DNA from: Oscillibacter sp.
GTDB taxonomy: Bacteria > Bacillota > Clostridia > Oscillospirales > Oscillospiraceae
NCBI GenBank assembly: GCA_017447005.1
Contig: JAFSOM010000277.1
Coordinates: 1-9,123 of the forward strand
Direction of reading: 5' to 3'
Length of the DNA stretch: 9,123 bases
The position numbers and the translations under genes are program-made. Positions 1 through 7,043 of the stretch are shown here, piece by piece. The notes below the pieces were generated by a model. That model saw only the letters and a list, made by a program, of their open reading frames with translations. It was not told the DNA's origin and made no database searches. Every line of letters starts with the position of its first letter. Within the stretch, counting starts at the first letter, position 1.

Positions 1-813
1 CTTGCCCATTTCCGCGGCGACTTCGCAAACCGCGCTTCCGAGGCCGTTCAGGATGTTGTGGTCTTCCACCGTGATGATTTTGCCGATGTCGTTCACACAG
101 GCGGTCACGGCGTCCGCGTCGAGCGGCTTGATGGTGTGCATATCCAGCACGCGGGCGGAGATTCCCTTGTCCGCAAGGACTTTCGCCGCGTCAATCGCAA
201 GGCGTACCGTGTCGCCGTTGGCGATAATCGCAACGTCCTTGCCGTCCTGAATCTGATGGGCCTTGCCAATCGTAAACTCCACGTCGGGGCCATAAATCTG
301 CGGCACTGCGTCGCGGGTAAAGCGGAGATACACGGGGCCTTCCGTCGTCCCCGCCTGACGGACGAGTTTCCGCGTGGAATTGTAGTCGGCGGGCATAATC
401 ACGGCGATATTGGGGATAGTGCGCAGAATGCCCATATCCTCAATCGCCTGATGAGAGGCGCCGTCATTGGCGGGGGTCACGCCGCCGTGGGAACAGGCGA
501 TTTTGACGTTGAGGTTGGTATAGCAAATTTCCTGACGAATCATCTCACAGATACGCATGGAGCCGAACGCGGCGTACGTGACCACGAAAGGAATCTTTCC
601 GCACGTCGCCAGACCCGCCGCGACGCCCGCGCCGTTCTGCTCGGCAATGCCCACGTTTAAATACTGGTCGGGCAACGCCTTATGGAAAGCGGCGGTCTTA
701 CAGCTCTTGCCAATGTCGATGTCGAGCACGACGATGTTCGGATTTTCCTTGCCAAGCTCTACGATTTCGTCGCCGAAACCGTCGCGGGTGGCGATTTTCT
801 TCAATTCGCTCAT
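1..813 (-). CDS. tkt: Transketolase, C-terminal subunit (partial, 3' end outside window)
   Basis: This is the second half of a split transketolase, which moves two-carbon ketol units between sugar phosphates in the non-oxidative pentose phosphate pathway (cytoplasm, thiamine diphosphate, Mg2+). I translated 271 codons with no stop before the left edge. Intact family members are near 310 residues, so about 40 C-terminal residues are missing. It begins MSELKKIATRDGFG. The pyrimidine-binding domain carries NVGIAEQN at residues 53-60; Glu58 is the family's TPP-activating glutamate. The segment around 108-122 (SHGG then NDGASHQ) matches the conserved transketolase/DXPS block. PADYNST lies at 141-147, and the C-terminal regulatory-type domain begins near residue 180. 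The start ATG at 813 has AGGAG eight to nine bases upstream and lies 16 bases after the N-terminal subunit's stop, so the two are co-transcribed. The split pair is common in Clostridia and archaea. Function is clear; only the end is unseen. Confidence 0.95.
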   Translation of the reverse strand, partial: MSELKKIATRDGFGDEIVELGKENPNIVVLDIDIGKSCKTAAFHKALPDQYLNVGIAEQNGAGVAAGLATCGKIPFVVTYAAFGSMRICEMIRQEICYTNLNVKIACSHGGVTPANDGASHQAIEDMGILRTIPNIAVIMPADYNSTRKLVRQAGTTEGPVYLRFTRDAVPQIYGPDVEFTIGKAHQIQDGKDVAIIANGDTVRLAIDAAKVLADKGISARVLDMHTIKPLDADAVTACVNDIGKIITVEDHNILNGLGSAVCEVAAEMGK

Positions 814-829
814 GGCTTCATTTCTCCTC

Positions 830-1666
830 TCACGCGATGAACTGCGCTTTCAGTTCCGACATGGCCTGCTCGTACTGTTCCTTATTCGGCGCGACGCCGT
901 GCCAGCCGACTTGATTTTCCATATAGGAGACGCCCTTGCCCTTGACCGTGCGCCCGATTAACGCCTTGGGCTTGCCGTTCTTGGACGCGTAGCATTTCTC
1001 AATGGACGCTACAATCTCCTCCATGTCGTGCCCGTCGAGTTCGATGACTTCCCAGCCGAACGCCCGGAACTTGTCGCCTAAATCGCAGTTGGGCATGACC
1101 TCGTCCGTCGTTCCGTCGAGTTGCAGGTTGTTCACATCCACGAACGTGATGAGGTTGTCGAGCTTGTACTTGTGGGCGGTATTGGCGGCCTCCCAGATTT
1201 CGCCCTCCTGCGATTCGCCGTCGCCGACGACGCAGAACACTTTATAGTCCTTCTTATCCATCTTGCCGCCCAGTGCCATGCCGACCGCGCACGCGAGGCC
1301 CTGTCCGAGCGAACCGGTGGAAATGTCAATGCCGGGGCATTTCGTCATGGACGGATGGCCCTGCAGTTTCGAGCCTTCCTTGCGGAGCGTGTCGAGTTCG
1401 GATTCCGGGAAGTAGCCCACCGACGCCAGACAAGCGTATTGAATCGGGCAGACGTGGCCTTTGGAGAGCACCATACGGTCACGGTCAGGCCAGCGGGGTT
1501 CGGCGGGGTTGACGTTCATGAACTTGAAATAGCAGGCGGTCACGAAGTCAGCGGCGGAGAGGGAGCCGCCCGGGTGTCCGGACTGCGCTTTGTAAATCAT
1601 GTCCACAACCTTCATGCGCATTTCCGTGGCGGCGTTTTTGAGTTCCTTGATGGATACGTCTTTCAT
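830..1666 (-). CDS. tkt: Transketolase, N-terminal subunit
   Basis: This protein of 278 residues supplies the thiamine-diphosphate pyrophosphate-binding domain and pairs with the C-terminal subunit encoded just downstream. GHPGGSLSAADF at 30-41 and SKGH at 68-71 are typical of the family. The TPP motif starts GDGESQEGEIW at 148 and ends with VNN at 178-180, as expected for the GDG-to-NN metal-binding motif. Length fits stand-alone N-terminal subunits (about 275). I chose ATG 1666 (MKDVSIKEL) over an in-frame GTG at 1675 because the GTG lies inside the ribosome binding site GAGGTG, which sits six bases before the ATG. The gene is read from a good promoter at 1742-1770, giving a leader of roughly 70 bases. 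No key residue appears to be missing. Confidence 0.95.
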   Translation of the reverse strand: MKDVSIKELKNAATEMRMKVVDMIYKAQSGHPGGSLSAADFVTACYFKFMNVNPAEPRWPDRDRMVLSKGHVCPIQYACLASVGYFPESELDTLRKEGSKLQGHPSMTKCPGIDISTGSLGQGLACAVGMALGGKMDKKDYKVFCVVGDGESQEGEIWEAANTAHKYKLDNLITFVDVNNLQLDGTTDEVMPNCDLGDKFRAFGWEVIELDGHDMEEIVASIEKCYASKNGKPKALIGRTVKGKGVSYMENQVGWHGVAPNKEQYEQAMSELKAQFIA

Positions 1667-1741
1667 GCGAATCACCTCATAGTAAGTTGAAACGGCTTGA
1701 CTGTTTTTCTTACGTCAGACATAGGACTTAGGACAATGCGA

Positions 1742-1770
1742 AGTATATGCCATATGTCCGACAAAGTCAA
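1742..1770 (-). promoter_or_regulatory. Sigma-A-type promoter of the transketolase operon
   Basis: On the minus strand there is a TTGACT -35 box (1770-1765), a 17-base spacer and a TATACT -10 box (1747-1742). Each box matches the consensus at five of six positions. Transcription would start near 1735, giving a leader of about 70 bases before ATG 1666. The leader contains the repeated heptamer-like motif GTCCTAAGTCCTA near 1722-1735 but no riboswitch that I recognise. Confidence 0.75.
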
Positions 1771-1842
1771 GAGGAACTTTGAAATTTTTTCCGTTTCTAC
1801 GTTTTGAACAAATTCGCCGACGATTTCTGTGCAAAAATGCAA

Positions 1843-1878
1843 TCCCGTCCTGCGCCCTCACAGCAACGCAAGACGGGA
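1843..1878 (-). terminator. Possible terminator hairpin, minus strand
   Basis: TCCCGTC (1843-1849) pairs perfectly with GACGGGA (1872-1878). An inner GCG/CGC pair follows a two-by-two internal loop, and the loop is 12 bases. Read on the minus strand, the hairpin is followed by TTGCATTTTTGC, which is T-rich but interrupted. It would stop minus-strand transcripts coming out of the repeat region before they reach the transketolase promoter. No upstream minus-strand gene remains to need it, so it may be a relic or a chance hairpin. Confidence 0.35.
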
Positions 1879-1988
1879 AAACGGTTATTCGTCCTTACAG
1901 GCCGAAAATGACCCAATCATCCCTTGGAGGCGGCATAGGAAAGCGGGCGTTGCGGGTGACTTGCAACGCGTATCGCCTCTTCGATTGC

Positions 1989-2292
1989 GCGCAACTTACC
2001 AAAACCGCATACCATAGCGCAACGCCGAGTATGCGTAAAGTTTTCGTTGGCAAGTAAAAAAGTCGCATGAAGTTCGCCCTCATCCGGCGCTGCGCGCCAC
2101 CTTCCCCCGTTCCGGGGGAAGGGTAAATCTGACAGCGTTTGCCTCTGAAATTCGCTGATTCTTTCCGGAATTGAGGAACACTGATAACGATTTTGCTTTC
2201 AAGTTTGCCCTTCCCCCGGAACGGGGGAAGGTGGCGCGCAGCGCCGGATGAGGGCGAAAAGCGCAACTTGCCAACGATTGCTACACGCATAC
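1989..2292. repeat. Nested inverted-repeat element (MITE-like or REP-like)
   Basis: Three copies of one motif appear: ACTTRCCAA followed at a short distance by CGCATAC. The copies are plus-oriented at about 1992-2012, minus-oriented at about 2029-2055, and plus-oriented at about 2266-2292. The first two can fold on each other with small bulges. The second and third form the outer arms of a larger inverted repeat that encloses the 51-bp perfect arms listed separately. The whole has the build of a non-autonomous, palindromic mobile or folding element, but I see no transposase and no clear target-site duplication at the edges. Confidence 0.6.
2073..2258. repeat. 51-bp perfect inverted repeat with internal hairpins
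   Basis: Positions 2073-2123 are the exact reverse complement of 2208-2258 across all 51 bases, with an 84-base spacer. Each arm also folds on itself twice. In the left arm, CCTTCCCCCG (2100-2109) pairs with CGGGGGAAGG (2113-2122) around a TTC loop, and GGCGC pairs with GCGCC around TGC near 2086-2098. A transcript crossing the region could form either one long stem or four short hairpins. There is no T-tract, so it does not look like a simple terminator. Confidence 0.9.
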
Positions 2293-2319
2293 CTGACGCG
2301 TGCAGGCGGACATTCGCGC

Positions 2320-2348
2320 TTGCAATCGTGGCGGGAGTATGCTACACT
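2320..2348 (+). promoter_or_regulatory. Candidate era promoter (extended -10)
   Basis: TTGCAA (2320-2325), a 17-base spacer and TACACT (2343-2348) form a promoter with four of six matches in each box. A TG placed one base before the -10 box makes it an extended -10 type. The predicted leader is about 80 bases. It begins about 30 bases beyond the edge of the inverted-repeat element, so era need not be read through the repeat. Confidence 0.5.
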
Positions 2349-2435
2349 GCGCTTACGGATTCCGGGAAGCGCGGAAAGCGCGTCAAACGGATTCGGAAAA
2401 CGCGGGGAAAACGTGTAAGGAGCGGTGAAAAGTCC

Positions 2436-3335
2436 ATGTCAGAGATTCGGAAAACGGCGATGGTGACGGTATGCGGACGGCCTAATGTGGGGAAGTCAAG
2501 CCTCACAAACGCGCTCGTCGGGGAGAAAGTCGCTATCGTGACGAATAAGGCGCAGACGACGCGCAATCGGATTTGCGGCGTGACCAGTCGCGGGGAGACG
2601 CAAATTATTTTACTGGACACGCCCGGGCTTCACCGTCCGCGTTCGGCGCTGGGCGAGTATATGGTCAAGGTTGTGCGGGAAAGTCTGGAGGGCGTGGACT
2701 GCGCTTTGTTACTCGTCGAACCCATTGCGCACGTCGGCGGGCCGGAACAGGCGTTGATTGAGCGTATCCGGGAGGAGAATATCCCCGCGATTCTGTGCGT
2801 CAATAAAATTGACACGGTGGAAAAGGCGTCGTTACTGCCCGTCATGGCGGCGTACCATGAGGCTTGGGACGGCTTCAAGGCGATTATCCCGATTTCGGCG
2901 CGGAACAGGGAAGGCTTGGACGAACTCTGTGAGGAAATTGAGAAGTACGCTGAGGAGGGGCCGCAACTGTTCCCGGACGGTCAGACCAGTGACCAGCCGG
3001 AAAGACAGGTCATGGGCGAACTGTTGCGGGAAAAGCTGTTGCTCTGTCTGGATAAGGAGATACCGCACGGGGCGGCGGTGGAAATCAGCCGCTTTTCGGA
3101 GCGCGATTCCGGCGTCGTGGACGTGGACGCGGTGATTTACTGCGAGAAGGAATCGCACAAAGGCATTATCATCGGCAAGCGCGGCGACATGCTGAAAAAA
3201 ATCAGTTCGCTGGCGCGTCAGGACATGGAAAAGTTCATGGGCACGAAAGTCTATCTGCAAACGTGGGTCAAGGTGAAGGAGAACTGGCGGGACAGCGTGA
3301 ACGCGGTGCGGTCGTTCGGCTACCGCGACGAGTAA
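2436..3335 (+). CDS. era: GTPase Era
   Basis: Era is an essential GTPase that binds the 3' end of 16S rRNA and helps mature the 30S ribosomal subunit. The protein is 299 residues, the usual length. G1 is GRPNVGKS at 14-21, the switch region TTRNR is at 41-45, G3 DTPG is at 61-64, G4 NKID is at 123-126 and G5 SAR is at 154-156. The C-terminal KH RNA-binding domain contains IIIGKRGDMLKKI at 244-256. I chose ATG 2436: AAGGAG lies at 2417-2422, a longish 13-base spacer, with GGTG closer in. The frame stays open upstream to 2193, but that 81-codon extension translates the inverted repeat and is not part of Era. It stands alone here, without ybeY, cdd, dgkA or recO, which often neighbour era in Bacillota. 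Confidence 0.97.
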   Translation: MSEIRKTAMVTVCGRPNVGKSSLTNALVGEKVAIVTNKAQTTRNRICGVTSRGETQIILLDTPGLHRPRSALGEYMVKVVRESLEGVDCALLLVEPIAHVGGPEQALIERIREENIPAILCVNKIDTVEKASLLPVMAAYHEAWDGFKAIIPISARNREGLDELCEEIEKYAEEGPQLFPDGQTSDQPERQVMGELLREKLLLCLDKEIPHGAAVEISRFSERDSGVVDVDAVIYCEKESHKGIIIGKRGDMLKKISSLARQDMEKFMGTKVYLQTWVKVKENWRDSVNAVRSFGYRDE

Positions 3336-3365
3336 ACCTTTCTATTTGAGCGTCTGAGGCTGAAA

Positions 3366-3470
3366 AACCCTTCCCCCTGACCCCCTCCCCTTTCAGGGGC
3401 GGGGGAAACAAACTGGAAAACGCTTTCAGGTCAAGTAAGTCCCCCCTGAAAGGGGGGATTTAGGGGGGTT
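3366..3470. repeat. G/C-block inverted-repeat element downstream of era
   Basis: A left arm (3366-3405) is built of C-runs and then CCCCTTTCAGGGG. A right arm (3441-3470) is built of CCCCCCTGAAAGGGGGG followed by two more G-runs. The two are imperfect reverse complements sharing the core CCCCTGAAAGGGG. The right arm by itself folds as six C:G pairs around TGAAA (3441-3457). It lies between the converging ends of era and the transglutaminase gene. It may stop or protect transcripts from either side, but neither stem is followed by a T-tract. It differs in sequence from the element upstream of era. Confidence 0.7.
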
Positions 3471-3531
3471 ACGCATTCGCAACCGCTTAGGTAGAAACTT
3501 TTTGCTGTGACGACACGTAACGAGAAACGAA

Positions 3532-3568
3532 AACCGGGAGACGCGACGTTTTATCGCGTTTCCCGGTT
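3532..3568 (-). terminator. Rho-independent terminator of the MoxR/DUF58/transglutaminase operon
   Basis: A 15-base stem pairs 3532-3546 with 3554-3568; there is one G-U-type wobble and a seven-base loop. On the minus strand it starts four bases after the transglutaminase stop codon and is followed by TTTTCGTTTC. On the plus strand the following bases are CTATTCAG, so it works mainly for the minus-strand operon. Confidence 0.85.
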
Positions 3569-3572
3569 CTAT

Positions 3573-5918
3573 TCAGCCGTACAAATGCCACCAGCGGAAA
3601 AGGAAACGTTTCCATGCGTTCAGACGGTCATACAGGGATTCCGCCACGCGTTGACAGAGATTCCGGGCGAAGGCGTGTTCCGCTTCCGGGACGCTGTCGG
3701 GGCCATACGCGGCGGCCTGCGCGGTACGGTACAGGCGCACGGCGTCCGGTTCGGCAATCGCGGGAATCGCCGCCGATAAGCGCTCTGGAAAGTCGGCTTC
3801 CTGACCGTCGCAGTCTGTCATGACGCCGCTAAAGCGTAGCATGGACAGCAGACGCCCGTAGGACACGCGGCAGTCCGCGACGGCGTACATAGCCAATCGC
3901 CGACGGCGACGGTAGTAGAACGCCGCCGCAATCAGGAACGGCGTACACAATAGCGCCGCGTCCAGCCAATGGGCGACGGTTTCCCGCGTCCGACGGCTCA
4001 TGCCTGTGGCGAAACTTGCCACGAGAGACTGTGCGCTGTAAGCGGGGGCGCGCTGTCCGCCCGTCGCGGGAAAGACGAGATTCCATTCCGCCAGACGTTC
4101 CGCGAGCTTTTCGAGGTTCAGTCCGGGATACTGCGGCGTAATGCTCCCGTCCGCGGCGGGGGTCACTTCAACGGGCGTCCAGCCGTAACCGGACAGGAAA
4201 ATTTCAACCCACGCGTGCGCGGAAATATCGGTCAACACGGCGATATGCTCCCCTTCCGGGCTTTGCGATTCCTCCGAAGGCGGATAATGACTGTCCAGCG
4301 CGGCGCGGACGCTCACAAAATCTTCCGGCGTGGCGATATAGCCCGTGGCGTAACGGGCCGGAATGCCGTAAAGCCGATACATCAGCGTGGCGGCGGACGC
4401 GAAGTGCTGACAGTAGCCGAGGCCGTTTTCAAACAGGAAATACTCCACCATGTCCCGGTTGAACGGCGTCCAGCCGGGAGTAAGGGAATAGGAGGCGCGG
4501 CTTTGCAGGGTGTGCAGGATAAAGGCCGTGATTTCGTCGGGGTCGGTCAACGGATGTTCCCGGCAGAGTTTGACCAGACGCGGCAGGCGTTCCGACGGTA
4601 CGCGGGTGTACGCGCTTTGGATATGCTGTTGGTAATGCTTCTCAATCCACTTGCAGTTGTCGGCGTCGGGAGCGTTGTCCCAGTCAATCGCTATGTCGCC
4701 CTGTTCATAGAAATTGACGATAGGCGGGTCGAAGGAAGAGGCAATCCCCACTTTACCGCCGCGCCAAACGCCGTAATAAGGGGTATAGGCGTTTAAATAT
4801 TGTTCGTCGTTCCGCTGTACGCTCATGGAAATATCCGCCGGAGACGCGTCCCCGCGAAAAGCGCGTGAGGCGTCATTAAGCCGCCAGTACATTTCATGAA
4901 AATTCCGGTAGATGGTTCCGACCAGAAAATCCCGCTCGCCTGATGAAATATCCCATCCGGCTCTCCATTCCGACGCCATATCCTGAAAAATCCGCGTTTC
5001 CGTCTCGACATTCCATTCCCATCCGCCGTACTGGTAATCGCCGCCGGAAAAGCCGCGCAGATAAACGGGTTGCGTCGGCTTGCGGCTTGCGGTCAGAACT
5101 AAATGCGGCGTTCCGGTGGGGTACTGGTTTCCCCGGTTGAGATTCCCGCCCGTCACCAGCGCGGAGGCCGCGCCGCTTAACCGGCTGACGCCGCGTCGAA
5201 TCGCGCCTTCCGCGACGTAGGCGGGCGCGTACAGTCTCTCGTCGTTCCGGGCGGCGAGCGGGACGGCAATCAGGAGAACCGCCGCGAGAATCAGCGACAT
5301 CGCCGCGCCGGTGAGGGCCGTCAGACGCGTCCGCGACGGTAGCGCGAAGTCAAAACGGCTTTGACGCATGCCGGAGCCGTTCATCGCCCAGTAGCAGAAT
5401 TGAAAGATGAGGGCCAGCGCCGCCGCCTCTATGGACGGATGAACGCCCAGCAACGGCCCAAGCAGGAAAAACAGCATGGTCAGACTGTACGGGAGCACAT
5501 GACTTCCGATAAGCAGTTCACTGCTGAAGAAGAGCAGAACCACCAGAACGGCGTACAGAGACGCGGCGAGGCCGAAGGGGACGCTTTCGGCGTCAGTACG
5601 GGAGAGCAGGAGACGCGCCGCGCCCGTCAACTGTACGGACAACTCCTCTTGCAACAGGATACAGGCCACGCACCAGAACACCGCGCAGAGCATGGAGCAG
5701 AATACCGCCCAACGCCAGCCAATCCGGGCGACAGTCCAGAGGAATACGCACAGCGACGCGGCGAGTAAGAGCGTGCGCGGGACGGAGTAATCCAAGCCGG
5801 GAATCGTGGGCAGTAACAGGGCGCACACGCCGGAGAGCAACAGTAACAAATGGGCGATTGCGGGCGGTTCCGGCTCTTCCCGGCCCGTATGCACGATAAT
5901 TTTCGCTTTTCGAGCCAT
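3573..5918 (-). CDS. Polytopic membrane transglutaminase-like protein (TgpA family)
   Basis: The protein has 781 residues. The N-terminal quarter is hydrophobic, with about six membrane segments near 20-40, 48-66, 70-90, 116-136, 143-178 and 202-223; this fits the DUF3488/TgpA membrane domain. A long extracytoplasmic part then carries the transglutaminase-like (cysteine protease fold) domain. Cys503 sits in NGLGYCQHFASAATLMYRLYGIPARY, shown here in its two halves NGLGYCQHFA and SAATLMYRLYG. His568 is in SAHAWVEI. The third catalytic position falls in GWTPVEVTP, where Glu584 stands in place of the usual Asp. One more membrane segment lies at about 652-669, followed by an Arg cluster (670-674) and a cytoplasmic tail resembling DUF4129. 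The start is well supported by AAAGGA six bases upstream. It is last in the operon after MoxR and DUF58, a conserved grouping. The substrate is unknown; envelope protein processing or cross-linking is inferred. Confidence 0.88.
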   Translation of the reverse strand: MARKAKIIVHTGREEPEPPAIAHLLLLLSGVCALLLPTIPGLDYSVPRTLLLAASLCVFLWTVARIGWRWAVFCSMLCAVFWCVACILLQEELSVQLTGAARLLLSRTDAESVPFGLAASLYAVLVVLLFFSSELLIGSHVLPYSLTMLFFLLGPLLGVHPSIEAAALALIFQFCYWAMNGSGMRQSRFDFALPSRTRLTALTGAAMSLILAAVLLIAVPLAARNDERLYAPAYVAEGAIRRGVSRLSGAASALVTGGNLNRGNQYPTGTPHLVLTASRKPTQPVYLRGFSGGDYQYGGWEWNVETETRIFQDMASEWRAGWDISSGERDFLVGTIYRNFHEMYWRLNDASRAFRGDASPADISMSVQRNDEQYLNAYTPYYGVWRGGKVGIASSFDPPIVNFYEQGDIAIDWDNAPDADNCKWIEKHYQQHIQSAYTRVPSERLPRLVKLCREHPLTDPDEITAFILHTLQSRASYSLTPGWTPFNRDMVEYFLFENGLGYCQHFASAATLMYRLYGIPARYATGYIATPEDFVSVRAALDSHYPPSEESQSPEGEHIAVLTDISAHAWVEIFLSGYGWTPVEVTPAADGSITPQYPGLNLEKLAERLAEWNLVFPATGGQRAPAYSAQSLVASFATGMSRRTRETVAHWLDAALLCTPFLIAAAFYYRRRRRLAMYAVADCRVSYGRLLSMLRFSGVMTDCDGQEADFPERLSAAIPAIAEPDAVRLYRTAQAAAYGPDSVPEAEHAFARNLCQRVAESLYDRLNAWKRFLFRWWHLYG

Positions 5919-5931
5919 AACGTTTCCTTTC

Positions 5932-5985
5932 AGGCTTCTCGTGAACGCGAAAGCCTTACGCGGATAACGGAATGTTTCATCCGCG
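5932..5985 (-). other. Two hairpins in the DUF58-transglutaminase gap
   Basis: The 69-base gap is almost filled by two stems. Just after the DUF58 stop, CGCGGAT (5959-5965) pairs with ATCCGCG (5979-5985) around 13 bases. Next, AGGCTT plus TCG (5932-5937, 5939-5941) pairs with CGA plus AAGCCT (5948-5956) with one bulged C. The second stem ends only about 14 bases before the transglutaminase ATG and close to its ribosome binding site. Neither is followed by a T-run, so partial termination, RNA processing or translation control are all possible. Confidence 0.55.
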
Positions 5986-5987
5986 CA

Positions 5988-7043
5988 TTAGATGACAAAG
6001 GTTTGCTCCAGAATATCCCTGACGACGTTCGGGGCGTGAAAGCGCCATATGATTTCCGTCCCGCGCTTCCAGCACAGGTTTGTGTCTATGGAGAAGTCCG
6101 CAAGGAAGGCTTGCGGCGTCCCGGACGGCGTTTCGGCGCGGTACAGGCGCAGAAAGAACGCTTGCAGACTTTGCGCGTCGGACACGTCCCATTGCGTATC
6201 CCGCGCCCCGTCGCGCCAGTAGACGCGGACGGCGTTCCGGCGGCGCAACAGGCCCAGTATCGCCGCCGAGACGATTTCATAAAACGCGTCCCAGTCTTGC
6301 GGACGCATACGCCGATATTCGGTCAGGTCAAGCGCGAGCGTGAAACGCTCCTCTTTTTCGTCCTCGTACTCCCGGCTCCAAAGCTGTCCGGTACGGGCGC
6401 TCAGTTTCCAGTGAATCGCCCGCGCCGAATCGCCGGGGCGGTATTCGCGTAAATCCCGGGTTTCCGGGGAGACGCCGTCGAGCGGCGCGGACACGGCGGT
6501 TTGCGACTGTAAGCCGGACACCTCCGCGGTAGATTGAAACGACATGCGCGGAATGCGCGGCGGGGGCAGTACAACCAGCGTCATGCGTTCGCGCTTCTTA
6601 CGTTTGGCGGGGAACAGAAAGAGATAATCCCAAGTCAGAATTTGCCGGAGTTCGATTTCCAGCGGGCCGCAGTAAGGCGGGCGTATATAAAATTCCAGTT
6701 CCGTGGTCTGACCGGGTTCGGCGCCGCCGTAAAAACGCTGTACGGTCTTGCGGCGTTGCGCCGGATAGGACAGCGCCAGCGTCAGACGCGGACGGCCTAC
6801 GGGGAGTTTTCCGCGCAGGTCGAGCGACACGCGGCAAGGACAGTCCCGGGCCTTTTCGCCGAAAGCGGCGTCGGACGGAAACGCGGCGTCGAGCGTCCTG
6901 TGAAAGTACGCCGACAGCGCCGCCATGACCGCGAACAGCGTCAGCTCCGACAATAACAGAACCGTCAGCGGCAAGGTACGGAACATTCCCGCCAGATACC
7001 ACGTCAAAAGAATGAGCAGAACCCAAGTTCCCTGTCTTGTCAT
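5988..7043 (-). CDS. DUF58 domain-containing protein
   Basis: The protein has 351 residues. Two short hydrophobic segments at about 7-20 and 24-46 probably form a membrane hairpin, and the rest would then be soluble. The DUF58 signature is present at 198-217: LREYRPGDSARAIHWKLSAR. A von Willebrand A-like fold usually follows in this family; FTLALDLTEY at 234-243 would be its first strand, with a DLTE where a metal-site DxSxS would normally be, so metal binding is doubtful. The start ATG overlaps the MoxR stop as ATGA (7043-7040), which implies translational coupling. Proteins of this family occur next to MoxR ATPases and are thought to act with them, perhaps as adaptor or client. The biochemical function is not known. 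Confidence 0.88.
   Translation of the reverse strand: MTRQGTWVLLILLTWYLAGMFRTLPLTVLLLSELTLFAVMAALSAYFHRTLDAAFPSDAAFGEKARDCPCRVSLDLRGKLPVGRPRLTLALSYPAQRRKTVQRFYGGAEPGQTTELEFYIRPPYCGPLEIELRQILTWDYLFLFPAKRKKRERMTLVVLPPPRIPRMSFQSTAEVSGLQSQTAVSAPLDGVSPETRDLREYRPGDSARAIHWKLSARTGQLWSREYEDEKEERFTLALDLTEYRRMRPQDWDAFYEIVSAAILGLLRRRNAVRVYWRDGARDTQWDVSDAQSLQAFFLRLYRAETPSGTPQAFLADFSIDTNLCWKRGTEIIWRFHAPNVVRDILEQTFVI

Larger units (their letters stand above)
1667..2435. other. Gene-poor region between transketolase operon and era
   Basis: This stretch of about 770 bases lies between the divergently read transketolase operon and era. It contains the transketolase promoter and leader, an AT-richer stretch at 1771-1840, a hairpin at 1843-1878, a nested inverted-repeat element at about 1989-2292 and a candidate era promoter at 2320-2348. 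Open frames crossing it (for example minus strand 2290-1895 and plus strand 1779-2057) are built largely from repeat sequence, have poor start context and show no family resemblance, so I do not call them genes. No transposase remnant is visible. Confidence 0.7.

Noticed and set aside
1667..1735. Possible riboswitch in the transketolase leader
   Set aside because: The leader is only about 70 bases and shows no TPP-riboswitch (CTGAGA-type) motif or other known core.
1779..2057. Plus-strand open frame of 92 codons
   Set aside because: No ribosome binding site, it ends inside the repeat element, and its composition is unlike the real genes here. It overlaps the likely hairpin and lies antisense to the transketolase promoter.
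1895..2290. Minus-strand open frame of 131 codons with a short hydrophobic stretch ending in LVSCAQ, slightly lipoprotein-like
   Set aside because: Over half of it translates the inverted-repeat arms. The later internal start near 2068 has only a weak ribosome binding site, and the protein resembles nothing I recognise.
2193..2435. 81-codon N-terminal extension of Era
   Set aside because: It encodes the right repeat arm and the promoter region. Family length and the MSEIRKTAMV start point to ATG 2436.
3969..4796. Long plus-strand open frame (275 codons) inside the transglutaminase gene
   Set aside because: It is antisense to a well-supported gene, rich in Arg and Gly as expected of a GC-rich shadow frame, and has no start signals.
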